In this document: positions 8,318 through 16,607 of the stretch, one piece after another
How the letters are laid out: every line of letters starts with the position of its first letter
How positions within the stretch are numbered: the stretch's first letter is position 1
NCBI RefSeq assembly: GCF_014641855.1
Contig: NZ_BMII01000005.1
Location: forward strand, 1 to 64,000
Length of the DNA: 64,000 nucleotides
From: Shewanella inventionis
GTDB taxonomy: Bacteria > Pseudomonadota > Gammaproteobacteria > Enterobacterales > Shewanellaceae
Reading direction: 5' to 3'
Translations under genes and position numbers: made by a program
The notes under the pieces: model-generated
The model's database searches: none
Told to the model about the DNA's origin: nothing
The model's input: the letters and a program-made list of their open reading frames with translations, nothing else

Positions 8318-9586
8318 TTATTCTCCCATGCAGTAGTTGCCAATTTCGGCAAATACTCGCTTAAGTTGATAAGCATTCTGCTTAAATGAGGCTGTAGTTG
8401 CGCTAATTTGTGCAATATCGGCTTGGCTTTCTGCGTCACGCAAACATACTGACTTAAATACCTTTTTAACCTGACATTGAGCAAAAGCATGGCTATTTGC
8501 CAATTCTTGACCTAGCGACTTAGCACCACTGCCCTGGCCGGGTAAACCACTGTCCCAGCCTAATTTTTGGTTAGGTCCTTCACGCCAGTAGTTTTGCCAA
8601 TCATCGTTTGGCGTCGCAAACCCATAAGGAAAACTGGTTGAGTTAATATGATATTTACCCTGAACGCGAGTGCCGGTATCAGGGTCAGTTTGACCACTGG
8701 TATTGTAGGCAATGGCCCCATTCTCCCCAGTAGGGTCTTGCTCGAGGTTAAACTCATATTGATAGTAAGCAAACGCCTGGGCTAAAGGATCCATACCACT
8801 GTGACAACTTGAACAGTTATTAATAAACAAACGGCTATCGCCACCAGGGCTACGGCTCACATCTTGGCGAATACGATCTGTTGGACGAGTATTGTCTTTT
8901 AGTGGTTCTAAATCGGTGCACAAATGGTTCATTAAGGTAAATCGAAACATCGCTCGGTTTGTCCCCAAATAAAAGAACTCTTTGGCGGCCGCTCTGCTGG
9001 TTAACACACCGGCAGTGGCTGATGAAGGCAACCCATTTAAACTCGATTGAGTGGTGCGCTCAAGCCCATCTTTTAAATCAATAAATTGATCTTCCAAGGC
9101 CTGATAGTGATCGTTGTTATTACGATTATAAGCAGGTAAATTTAAACTGTTATTGCCCACATACACCATGTCAGCTTGCAAGATTTCTCTAAAATCAACA
9201 TCGTCTCGCACGGCCCCAATCACAGTGGCCGAATAGTCATTTAATGGCGCAAAAATATCTTGGTCAATGTTAGTCCAAGGTGTGGCAAATAACTTAAGTG
9301 TGGTGGAGTAAAATGCAGGGGTTTCCATAGCAAGATAGGCAGCTTCAATAGGTTTTCCATCATCCAATAACGCAGCCATACTCAGCAACGTAGCCTCAGA
9401 GGCAGCAACACCGGCAATACGGTCGTGTAATTGTTTTGCTTGCTCTAAACTGCCGGCACATGCATTCACCGACAATAAGCTTAACGCCCCAAGCGTCAAT
9501 AAATTAATAACATGCTTAACTGACATGATTGTTCCCAAATAAGATAATAAGCTGAGGCTTTTTATCGTACGAAGCCGCTCCTTCAT
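8318..9586 (-). CDS. Secreted protein with one CxxCH haem motif
   Basis: 422 residues from the ATG at 9586, which has a strong AAGGAGAG upstream. A second ATG at 9526 would start MSVKHVINLLTLGALSLLSV, a more compact signal peptide, so the true start is open. The likely signal-peptidase site is after ACA (NACA|GS). A single CSSCH motif (258-262) in NNCSSCHSGMDPLAQAF recalls the haem segment of DUF1588-type proteins found beside DUF1501 genes. It is the first gene of the minus-strand trio, with the promoter expected in 9587-9913. No enzyme activity can be assigned. Confidence 0.65.
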   Translation of the reverse strand: MKERLRTIKSLSLLSYLGTIMSVKHVINLLTLGALSLLSVNACAGSLEQAKQLHDRIAGVAASEATLLSMAALLDDGKPIEAAYLAMETPAFYSTTLKLFATPWTNIDQDIFAPLNDYSATVIGAVRDDVDFREILQADMVYVGNNSLNLPAYNRNNNDHYQALEDQFIDLKDGLERTTQSSLNGLPSSATAGVLTSRAAAKEFFYLGTNRAMFRFTLMNHLCTDLEPLKDNTRPTDRIRQDVSRSPGGDSRLFINNCSSCHSGMDPLAQAFAYYQYEFNLEQDPTGENGAIAYNTSGQTDPDTGTRVQGKYHINSTSFPYGFATPNDDWQNYWREGPNQKLGWDSGLPGQGSGAKSLGQELANSHAFAQCQVKKVFKSVCLRDAESQADIAQISATTASFKQNAYQLKRVFAEIGNYCMGE

Positions 9587-9913
9587 ACTCTCTCCTTGTC
9601 ACACTTAACTGCCTTGCAAAAAAATGACGTTGGCCTTGTGGTGCCTAATGGAATATTTTTTAAACAATTAGGTTGTTCTTTGCTGCTGATTAAAGCATTC
9701 AATGCAGCACAATAAAAGTATTTATTTTGTTAATTTTTTTGACACTCCCAGCCAATTACTTGACGTCAAAAAAGTGCCCCCAAGCGTCAAAAAAAAGTAT
9801 TGCAACTATTTAATAAAAAGTGTTGAAACACTGAGCCTACAAGGCAATAATGTCAAGCATCGCCGGGTTAGACTCATGCCCAAATAACAAGAATAAACGG
9901 TTAAGGAAAACAC
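9587..9913. promoter_or_regulatory. Divergent intergenic region with candidate operator repeats
   Basis: This 327-bp gap separates two divergent CxxCH genes and must hold both promoters. Two direct copies of CGTCAAAAAA (starting at 9764 and 9785) are spaced 21 bp apart, two turns of the helix. The first is embedded in the palindrome TTGACGTCAA (9760-9769). This is what a tandem regulator site could look like, but no known regulator is matched. AAGGAAAACAC forms the ribosome-binding site of the plus-strand gene at 9914. Confidence 0.35.
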
Positions 9914-12571
9914 ATGAGGCCGATATCAGGCTATAACATAATCCTGTTTACAGTAATCACATTGTTACTAGGATGTAATACTGAAACAGCCATTAAAGAT
10001 GAGCAACCTGATCCTGTTCTTGTGGAATATCCGGTGGCCTATATCGAGCGCAACTTAGTCGCAGTCGACGAGACAACGGCACAATTTGAAACACTCAACC
10101 CCGCCCGTTTTAATCCCGGCGCGCAATTATTAATCAAACGCAATGCCTTTGCCGATTCACCTACCACCAATTTAACCGCCACTTTATTCGGTGAAGATCA
10201 GCTCATTGATATCCGCGATCTTTCCGTTTCAGACGACGGCCAGCAAATGCTAATGGCGATTAGAGCACCTGAAATTGAAGGTGTAGACGACGATGAGCAG
10301 CCTACATGGAACATTTGGCGTTACACGGTTGCCACTGAAACATTAGAACGCGTAATAACCAGTGATGTGACCGCAGAGCAAGGCGACGACCTTATGCCAA
10401 GCTTTTTGCCCGACGGCAGAATTGTGTTTGCCTCAACTCGCCAGCGTTTATCACGGGCTATTTTGCTCGATGAAGGTAAACCACAATACACTGCACTCGA
10501 TGAAAGCAGCTCTAATGAAACATTTAACATCCATGTAATGGACCCAGACGGCAGCGCCATTAAGCAACTTACGTTTAATCTCAGCCACGATTTTTATCCT
10601 TTAGTATTGCAAAGTGGGCAAATTTTATACAGCAGATGGGACAGGATGGGCGCCGACCATGGGGTGAACTTATACCGCATGAATCCCGATGGAACAGATA
10701 ATGAACTGGTGTTTGGCTGGCATTCGCATCAACTTAATTTAGATGCTCAAACCGAGTCAATTGACTTTATTAAGCCACAGCAGCTACCGAGCGGCGAAAT
10801 TTTAATCTTGTTAACCTCACAAGATGATAGCGTAATCCAAAAACGCCCAGTGCTAATTAATATTGATGACTATATTGATGCACAGCAAGCAACAGCCACA
10901 TCAGGAGCCGAGGGCGATGCCATTACTGACGTTGAACTGGCCGACTTTAACTTTTCATTCTCAACCGATTTGGCACTCACCGGTCGATTAAATCATTTGT
11001 TTCCACTGCCAGACTCGAGCCAACGTTACTTAATGAGCTGGGATTTATGCCGTGTTGTGGTCAATGATATTATCCGTGCTTGTGGCCAATTAACTGCAGA
11101 GCAACTGGCCGATGAAAACCTAGTTCAAGCTGATGCCTTATATGAATTATGGCTACTCGATAATGCCAAAAATACTCAACAGCTAGTCGCCACAACCACC
11201 CAAGGTACCGTGTTAACTGAGTCAGTGGTATTGCAACCAAGCTCGCAGTCTAAAACCTTTATTGCCGATAAAGTAGTCGGTAATGAACTCGACTCACAGC
11301 TCAGCCAAGCGTTAGCGGGATCAATCCACATTCGTAGTGTGTATGACTTTGACGGCACAGACAGCACAGCCAATGCTGGCGGCATCAGTCGTTTAAGTGA
11401 CCCAACACAAACACCTGCGGCAAATTTACCAGCGCGTTTTTTACGTGTTGTTCGTGGTGTGCCTATGCCACCAGATGACGTTCGCGATATTCCTAACACA
11501 GATTTTGGGCGCAGCAACAACCAACTTATGCGCGAAATTGTTGGCTATAGCCCAATTCAACCCGATGGCTCGGTTAAAATAAAGGTGCCTGCAAACGTAC
11601 CGCTCGCCATCAGCGTGTTAGATATTAATGGCCAGCGTATCGGCGGCCGTCATCGCCAATGGATTACACTCAAACCAGGTGAAACGTTAGAGTGTGTGGG
11701 TTGCCATACCGCCAACAGCCAATTACCTCATGGCCGATTAGACGCCCAAGCTGCCAGTATTAACCCTGGCGCGGTAGGTGGTTTTGCCTACCCCAATGCC
11801 AGCAGTAATATTATTCCAGAACAAGGCCAAACCATGGCCGAAGCCGATGAAATGGTTAATGGCCTAGCAGAACTTAGCGCCAGCATAAAATACACCGACA
11901 TATGGACCAATCCGGCTTTATCGACAGTCAATCCAAGTGTCGAATACAGTTACGCTAATTTAGCCACGCCAGCTCCAACCGGCAGCGAATGCTTTGATAA
12001 CTGGACCGCATACTGCCGCATACAAATCAATTATGTTGAGCACATTCAACCTCTGTGGGATCTTGCAAGGCCTGTTGTCGACACAGCAACTCAAATGATC
12101 ATTGCCGACAATACCTGTACCAGTTGCCACAATATTGTCGATACCGACGGCGTCACGCAAGTTCCCGCAGGGCAACTGTCATTAGCAAACACAGTATCAA
12201 CAGACGAAGCCGCACACTTAACCTCGTACCGCGAGTTGCTGTTTAACGATGTAGAACAAGAAGAAGTCGACGGCATTTTAATCGACAGATTAGTTGAAGT
12301 ACTTGATGCAGATGGCAACGTAGTTTACCAAGTCGACAGCAATGGCGAGCTGATCCTTGACGCAGATGGAAACCCTATTCCGGTGCTTACAACGGTCAAT
12401 GTGCCTGCAATATTGTCGTCGAATGGCGCTCGTTCTAGTAGTGATTTTTTTGAGGTGATGAATAACACCACTCACCAAAATATGTTGTCTGCTGACGAGT
12501 TAAAGCTGATCAACGAATGGTTAGACATAGGCGCGCAATATTACAACACGCCATTTTATTCGCAGGATTGA
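9914..12571 (+). CDS. Large CxxCH lipoprotein, hydrazine-synthase-alpha-like
   Basis: 885 residues. The signal IILFTVITLLLGC gives a lipoprotein. The first half looks like a beta-propeller with TolB-like repeats (LMPSFLPDGRIVFASTRQR, NIHVMDPDGSAIKQLTFN). Two haem motifs follow, CVGCH (about residue 593) and CTSCH (about 735). This propeller-plus-CxxCH layout resembles proteins annotated as having a hydrazine synthase alpha-subunit middle domain. That is a fold resemblance, and no anammox function is implied. It is divergent from the DUF1501 trio and 55 bp upstream of the barrel/TPR gene run, so it could belong to either module. Confidence 0.7.
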   Translation: MRPISGYNIILFTVITLLLGCNTETAIKDEQPDPVLVEYPVAYIERNLVAVDETTAQFETLNPARFNPGAQLLIKRNAFADSPTTNLTATLFGEDQLIDIRDLSVSDDGQQMLMAIRAPEIEGVDDDEQPTWNIWRYTVATETLERVITSDVTAEQGDDLMPSFLPDGRIVFASTRQRLSRAILLDEGKPQYTALDESSSNETFNIHVMDPDGSAIKQLTFNLSHDFYPLVLQSGQILYSRWDRMGADHGVNLYRMNPDGTDNELVFGWHSHQLNLDAQTESIDFIKPQQLPSGEILILLTSQDDSVIQKRPVLINIDDYIDAQQATATSGAEGDAITDVELADFNFSFSTDLALTGRLNHLFPLPDSSQRYLMSWDLCRVVVNDIIRACGQLTAEQLADENLVQADALYELWLLDNAKNTQQLVATTTQGTVLTESVVLQPSSQSKTFIADKVVGNELDSQLSQALAGSIHIRSVYDFDGTDSTANAGGISRLSDPTQTPAANLPARFLRVVRGVPMPPDDVRDIPNTDFGRSNNQLMREIVGYSPIQPDGSVKIKVPANVPLAISVLDINGQRIGGRHRQWITLKPGETLECVGCHTANSQLPHGRLDAQAASINPGAVGGFAYPNASSNIIPEQGQTMAEADEMVNGLAELSASIKYTDIWTNPALSTVNPSVEYSYANLATPAPTGSECFDNWTAYCRIQINYVEHIQPLWDLARPVVDTATQMIIADNTCTSCHNIVDTDGVTQVPAGQLSLANTVSTDEAAHLTSYRELLFNDVEQEEVDGILIDRLVEVLDADGNVVYQVDSNGELILDADGNPIPVLTTVNVPAILSSNGARSSSDFFEVMNNTTHQNMLSADELKLINEWLDIGAQYYNTPFYSQD

Positions 12572-12626
12572 GTAAAGCACAGCGCAAACAATACGTTGAA
12601 CTCAAAAGACTTTATTAAAGGGAACT

Positions 12627-13367
12627 ATGCTGACTACTATACGCAACATTTGCCTGCTACTGACACTATTGTGCTTAAGCCCAATATTGCAGGCTAACGA
12701 CAACCCAAACTTACGTATTGAGGTGCCTTTTGTTGAACTCAGATCAGGCCCGAGTGCGGGTTATCCAGTGGTATCTGTCATTGAAAAAAATGAAATAGTC
12801 AGCGTATTACTTAAACGTACTGCCTGGATAAAAGTAAAAGACAAACGCGGCATTGAAGGCTGGTTTCATGAGGATGATTTATTAGGCCTATCTCAAAACG
12901 GTCAAGCCATAAACACCACACAAATCACAGAACAAGACGTGATAAACCGTCAATTTGAAGCAGGCGTAATGTACGGCGACCTAGAAGGCGCTAATTTTTA
13001 CAACCTGTTTGCAGGTTATGCTTTTACCCCAGTTTTTAGCGCCGAATTATCGGCGGGTAAAGCCTTAGGCAGCATCTCTGACAGCGATGTATTTGAAGTC
13101 ATGTTACTCAGTCACCCAATACCCGATTGGCTAGTTGTACCCTACCTAGGCGTTGGCGCTGGAGTCATTAATACCGAACCGCACAGTGTATTAGCTGACA
13201 CAGAATCACGTCGTAGTACACTAATGAGCGCCGCCGCTGGCGTTAAATATCACCTTGCCCGTAATTTTATATTACGCGCCGAATACAAACTCTCGATAGC
13301 CTTAACCGACCGAGATGAAAATGAAGAGATCCAAACATGGAAAATAGGATTCAGCGTATTTTTTTAA
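12627..13367 (+). CDS. SH3-domain outer-membrane beta-barrel protein
   Basis: 246 residues with a Sec signal (MLTTIRNICLLLTLLCLSPILQA). Residues about 30-85 are a bacterial SH3 domain (VELRSGPSAGYPVVSVIEKN ... WIKVKDKRGIEGWF). The remainder is an alternating barrel sequence ending with an aromatic residue (KIGFSVFF), the usual outer-membrane insertion signal. AAAGGGAACT precedes the ATG. It opens a run of 14 plus-strand genes and overlaps or abuts the next barrel gene. The SH3 part may bind peptidoglycan or a partner in the periplasm. No enzymatic role visible. Confidence 0.7.
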   Translation: MLTTIRNICLLLTLLCLSPILQANDNPNLRIEVPFVELRSGPSAGYPVVSVIEKNEIVSVLLKRTAWIKVKDKRGIEGWFHEDDLLGLSQNGQAINTTQITEQDVINRQFEAGVMYGDLEGANFYNLFAGYAFTPVFSAELSAGKALGSISDSDVFEVMLLSHPIPDWLVVPYLGVGAGVINTEPHSVLADTESRRSTLMSAAAGVKYHLARNFILRAEYKLSIALTDRDENEEIQTWKIGFSVFF

Positions 13368-13999
13368 TGCCGTTATTGACCGCCAGTGCCTTGGCATTGA
13401 CCGCATTAACACCAAGTTCAGTCGCTTTTGCTGCTGACGATACTGCCACCACAGTTAAAGCAGATGTAGAGCGCCGAGATGTACTCGACGATGTGCTCGA
13501 CACTGAAAATTTTGAAGTCGGAATTCAAGGCGGCATCATGTCGATTGAAGATTTTGAATCTAGCCCTTGGGTGAGTGCGCATCTTGGCTATCACATTAGC
13601 GAGCATTTTTATGTTAAAGCCCGTTATGCTCAGGCTAAAGCCGGTGAAACCAGTTTTGAAAAACTCGCCAATGCAGCGCCGCTGTTAACCGATGCAGAGC
13701 GAGAGTTAACGTATTACGGCTTAAACATTGGCTATAACTTGCTACCTGGTGAAATATTTTTCAGTAAAGACACAGTGTTTAACAGTGTGTTTTCAATTGA
13801 ACTAGGTGGCGGCAATACTGAGTTTGCCGGTGACGAGCAATTTACCGTTAACTTAACCGCCAACTATCGGGTGTTTTTAACCGACTGGATAGCATGGGAC
13901 TTAAGCATGAGTGATTATTTGTTTAACACTGAGGTCACTGGCGAATCTAAAACCACGCACAACTTGAATTTTGCCACCGGTGTGTCGTTTTATTTTTAA
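13337..13999 (+). CDS. Outer-membrane beta-barrel protein
   Basis: 220 residues from 13337, or 210 if the ATG at 13367 is used; that one overlaps the upstream stop as TAATG. The longer form gives a better signal peptide with positive charges (MENRIQRIFLMPLLTASALA). After a DDTATT-type acidic segment the sequence alternates polar and hydrophobic residues and ends in Phe (GVSFYF), typical of an eight-strand barrel. Same type as its upstream neighbour, so the two may form a pair in the outer membrane. Translation is probably coupled. Confidence 0.7.
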   Translation: MENRIQRIFLMPLLTASALALTALTPSSVAFAADDTATTVKADVERRDVLDDVLDTENFEVGIQGGIMSIEDFESSPWVSAHLGYHISEHFYVKARYAQAKAGETSFEKLANAAPLLTDAERELTYYGLNIGYNLLPGEIFFSKDTVFNSVFSIELGGGNTEFAGDEQFTVNLTANYRVFLTDWIAWDLSMSDYLFNTEVTGESKTTHNLNFATGVSFYF

Positions 14000-14056
14000 A
14001 TTTATTGCTCAGCAAAAACAGTAACAAAAGCAGAAAAAAACTAATAAGGAAATACA

Positions 14057-14575
14057 ATGTTGTTCAGTCGATTAAGCGGTAAATGTCTTATTGCCTTAGG
14101 GGCATTACTTTTGGCTATGCAGGTAATGTCGATGCAGGCTCATGCTCTCACTATTGGTGACACTGCACCCGACTTCACCTTAAAAAACCAACAAGGTACT
14201 AACCTTAACTTAACCGAACAACGCGGTGAGATAATCTTAATCAACTTTTGGGCATCCTGGTGCGGACCTTGCCGTAAAGAAATGCCGGTACTGCAAAAGT
14301 TACAAGACAAATATCGAGACCTAGGCGTGCAAGTGTGGGGCGTCAACGTTGAGCAAGAAAACCAGGCAGGCAAAGACTTTTTAGCCGATCTTGATTTGAG
14401 CTTCTCAATCTTTTTTGACCAAACTAACTCCTTGTCTAAAACATACCAAGTTGAAGCCATGCCAACCACAGTGATGATTGATCGCAACGGTAAAGTGCGT
14501 TTTGTGTTTCAAGGTTATCAAGATGGTTATGAAAAAAAATACGCCGCCGCCATTAAACAGCTGATCAGAGAGTAA
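14057..14575 (+). CDS. TlpA-type periplasmic thioredoxin-like protein
   Basis: 172 residues with a signal peptide (LIALGALLLAMQVMSMQAHA). The AhpC/TSA-TlpA thioredoxin fold starts at IGDTAPDFTLKN and carries the active site WCGPC (Cys69, Cys72) and the cis-proline segment VEAMPTTVMID. Proteins of this type reduce disulfides in the periplasm, often for haem proteins or for specific partners. The next gene encodes a small lipoprotein ending in Cys-Gly-Cys, a plausible partner. AAGGAAATACA precedes the ATG. Confidence 0.85.
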   Translation: MLFSRLSGKCLIALGALLLAMQVMSMQAHALTIGDTAPDFTLKNQQGTNLNLTEQRGEIILINFWASWCGPCRKEMPVLQKLQDKYRDLGVQVWGVNVEQENQAGKDFLADLDLSFSIFFDQTNSLSKTYQVEAMPTTVMIDRNGKVRFVFQGYQDGYEKKYAAAIKQLIRE

Positions 14576-14579
14576 ATCG

Positions 14580-14843
14580 ATGATGACATCCACCTTATCA
14601 CCTCGCCTCACCGCCTTGTCGCTTAAAGGCATCGCGCTACTCAGCCTTATTGGACTTAGTGGTTGCTCGAGCATGGGCATTGAACCCTGGGTTAAGCCCT
14701 ACGAGCGCCAAAATCTAGCTGACCCAATCATGCGCATGAATCGTCACCCAAGCGCCAGTATGCATGTGGCTCACGTACTTGAAGGCCGTGAATCAGCTCG
14801 TGGCGCTGAAGGCACCGGAGGAGGTGGTTGTGGTTGTAACTAA
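14580..14843 (+). CDS. DUF4266 lipoprotein with Gly-Cys tail
   Basis: 87 residues. The lipobox LSGC (LIGLSGCSS) makes it a lipoprotein of about 60 mature residues. It has WVKPYERQNLADPIMRM near the start and ends with GTGGGGCGCN, which as far as I recall is characteristic of DUF4266. The gene sits between a TlpA-type thioredoxin and a DUF3570 barrel, a triad I recall from other proteobacteria. The codons for the Gly tail (GGAGGAGGTGG) also serve as the ribosome-binding site of the next gene, whose start lies inside this one. Function unknown. The CxC tail may bind metal or be redox active. Confidence 0.75.
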   Translation: MMTSTLSPRLTALSLKGIALLSLIGLSGCSSMGIEPWVKPYERQNLADPIMRMNRHPSASMHVAHVLEGRESARGAEGTGGGGCGCN

Positions 14844-15984
14844 ATGGTTTAATAACAGCGTCAAACTCTTCGCGGCAATATGCCTGGGGTTAACTAGCTT
14901 AATGGCTCAAGCAGCAGTGCTCGACCCTGACCGCGCTGATGTGCTGTATCACAGCTATGAAGGTGGCGGCATGACCATTGATGGTCCGTCAGTGATGCTG
15001 CGAAAAAAAGCCTCTGAATCGGTCGCTATTACCGCTTACTATTACTTGGACAGCATTTCATCAGCCTCTGTTGATGTGATCAGTACCGCCAGCCCATACA
15101 CTGAAAAACGCCACGAAGGCCAGGTTGGCGTTGAATACCTGCACGACAAAACCTTAATGTCACTTAATTTGCGTCAAAGCAATGAAGACGATTATTTAGC
15201 CCAGTCATTTAGCATTAATGTGTCGCAAGACACCTTTGGCGACTTAACCAATCTTAATTTGGGTTTATCGTACGGCGATAACGAAATTAAACGCAATGGC
15301 GACGATATTTTTGAAGAGCAAAGTGAGCAATACCGTATTCGTGCAGGCATCAATCAAATTTTAACCCGCAACTTCACCGCTAGCCTCAACCTTGAAGCGA
15401 TTGCCGACAGTGGTTATTTAAATAATCCTTACCGCACCGTGCGCTATGTCGACAACAGCATTCCATCTGGCGTGGGTTATCAAGCCGAAGTCTACCCTGA
15501 AACCCGCAATTCGTTTGCGGCAAAATTGTCGGCCAGTTACTTTTTACCTTACCGCGCGGCGCTGTTTTTTCACTACCGCCATTTTAACGACAGTTGGGAA
15601 ATTACCGCCAGCGATGTTGAAGTAGGCTACAGGCACCCGCTAGGTGACAGTTTAGAACTCGAACTTAAAGTGCGTTACTACCAACAAACTCAAGCAGAAT
15701 TTTACAGCGATTTATTCCCCTACCGTGACGCACAAAATTACATGGCGCGCGACAAAGAGTTAAGTGATTTTAGTGATGTGACTTATGGTTTAGGGATAAC
15801 TTACCTACTGCCGGCATCAATGTCATTTGCCGACACTCGCTCTGAGGCCTCCTTACAATGGGATTATATTGATTTTCAATACAATAACTTTAGGAACCCT
15901 AATGCAGAAGGCGGAGTCGGTAACGAACCCTTTTATGGCTTTTCGGCCAATGTGATCCGCGCCTTTGTTAGCGTGTATTTTTAA
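14830..15984 (+). CDS. DUF3570 outer-membrane barrel protein
   Basis: About 384 residues. I chose the GTG at 14830 because GGAGGAG lies 6 bases upstream and the product then begins with a signal peptide (KWFNNSVKLFAAICLGLTSLMAQA). The frame is open back to an ATG at 14764, but that start gives no signal. The mature part opens with DRADVLYHSYEGGGMTIDGP and continues as a long alternating barrel ending VRAFVSVYF, typical of DUF3570. It overlaps the DUF4266 gene by 14 bp, so the two are translationally coupled. Likely an outer-membrane channel or anchor. Confidence 0.75.
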   Translation: MVVTKWFNNSVKLFAAICLGLTSLMAQAAVLDPDRADVLYHSYEGGGMTIDGPSVMLRKKASESVAITAYYYLDSISSASVDVISTASPYTEKRHEGQVGVEYLHDKTLMSLNLRQSNEDDYLAQSFSINVSQDTFGDLTNLNLGLSYGDNEIKRNGDDIFEEQSEQYRIRAGINQILTRNFTASLNLEAIADSGYLNNPYRTVRYVDNSIPSGVGYQAEVYPETRNSFAAKLSASYFLPYRAALFFHYRHFNDSWEITASDVEVGYRHPLGDSLELELKVRYYQQTQAEFYSDLFPYRDAQNYMARDKELSDFSDVTYGLGITYLLPASMSFADTRSEASLQWDYIDFQYNNFRNPNAEGGVGNEPFYGFSANVIRAFVSVYF

Positions 15985-16601
15985 TGTTTATAGTTAACTT
16001 TATTGATAAAAAAATGAACCTACAACGCATTTACCAGGGCCTTAACCATATGACTATCGCGCATAACTTTTGTGCTTTTTTACTCCGTATCTTTGCTCTA
16101 ACAACGCTACTGATAGGCTTGTTGTCTGTACCTGTACATGCTCAAGACAGTAATGGCGCACTGGCATCAGAGCTTGAAGACATTAAAAGTCAGGTGTTAA
16201 AGCTCAATCGCGATTTGTTTATTTTAGAAGAAGATTTACTGTTTCCAGCCAGCACTCAAATTGCGGTGTTCGTGTCGGTTGATGTAGGGCGTTTTCTTAA
16301 ACTTGACAGTGTAGAACTTAAAATTGACGACAATAATGTCAGCGGTTTTTTGTATACCGAACGTCAACGAAAAGCATTAGAACAAGGCGGCATTCAACGT
16401 ATTTACTTGGGTAATATCAAAACAGGCCCGCACCTGCTAACTGCCATTTTTACTGGTAAAGATCCAGAAGGTCGCACAGTGCAACGCGCGATCACTCACA
16501 ACTTCGATAAAGACGATGAAACCGTGATGATTGAGCTAAAAGTTGAAGACAGCGAATCAAGCTATCGTGCTGATATCAAAGTCGAACAATGGGTTCTGTA
16601 A
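15984..16601 (+). CDS. Periplasmic protein of unknown function
   Basis: Up to 205 residues. The first ATG (15984) overlaps the DUF3570 stop as TAATG, while the ATG at 16050 gives a conventional signal peptide (MTIAHNFCAFLLRIFALTTL ... VHAQ), so the start is uncertain. The mature part begins with a short coiled-coil stretch (LEDIKSQVLKLNRDLFILEE) and continues as a beta-rich domain (IAVFVSVDVGRF ... LLTAIFTGKD). No family recognised. Its position before the TPR genes suggests a periplasmic part of the same machine. Confidence 0.6.
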   Translation: MFIVNFIDKKMNLQRIYQGLNHMTIAHNFCAFLLRIFALTTLLIGLLSVPVHAQDSNGALASELEDIKSQVLKLNRDLFILEEDLLFPASTQIAVFVSVDVGRFLKLDSVELKIDDNNVSGFLYTERQRKALEQGGIQRIYLGNIKTGPHLLTAIFTGKDPEGRTVQRAITHNFDKDDETVMIELKVEDSESSYRADIKVEQWVL

Positions 16602-16607
16602 ACCATA

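Noticed and set aside
9702..9887. 61-codon open frame upstream of the CxxCH lipoprotein gene
   Set aside because: No ribosome-binding site and low protein-like character; it covers the likely promoter region.
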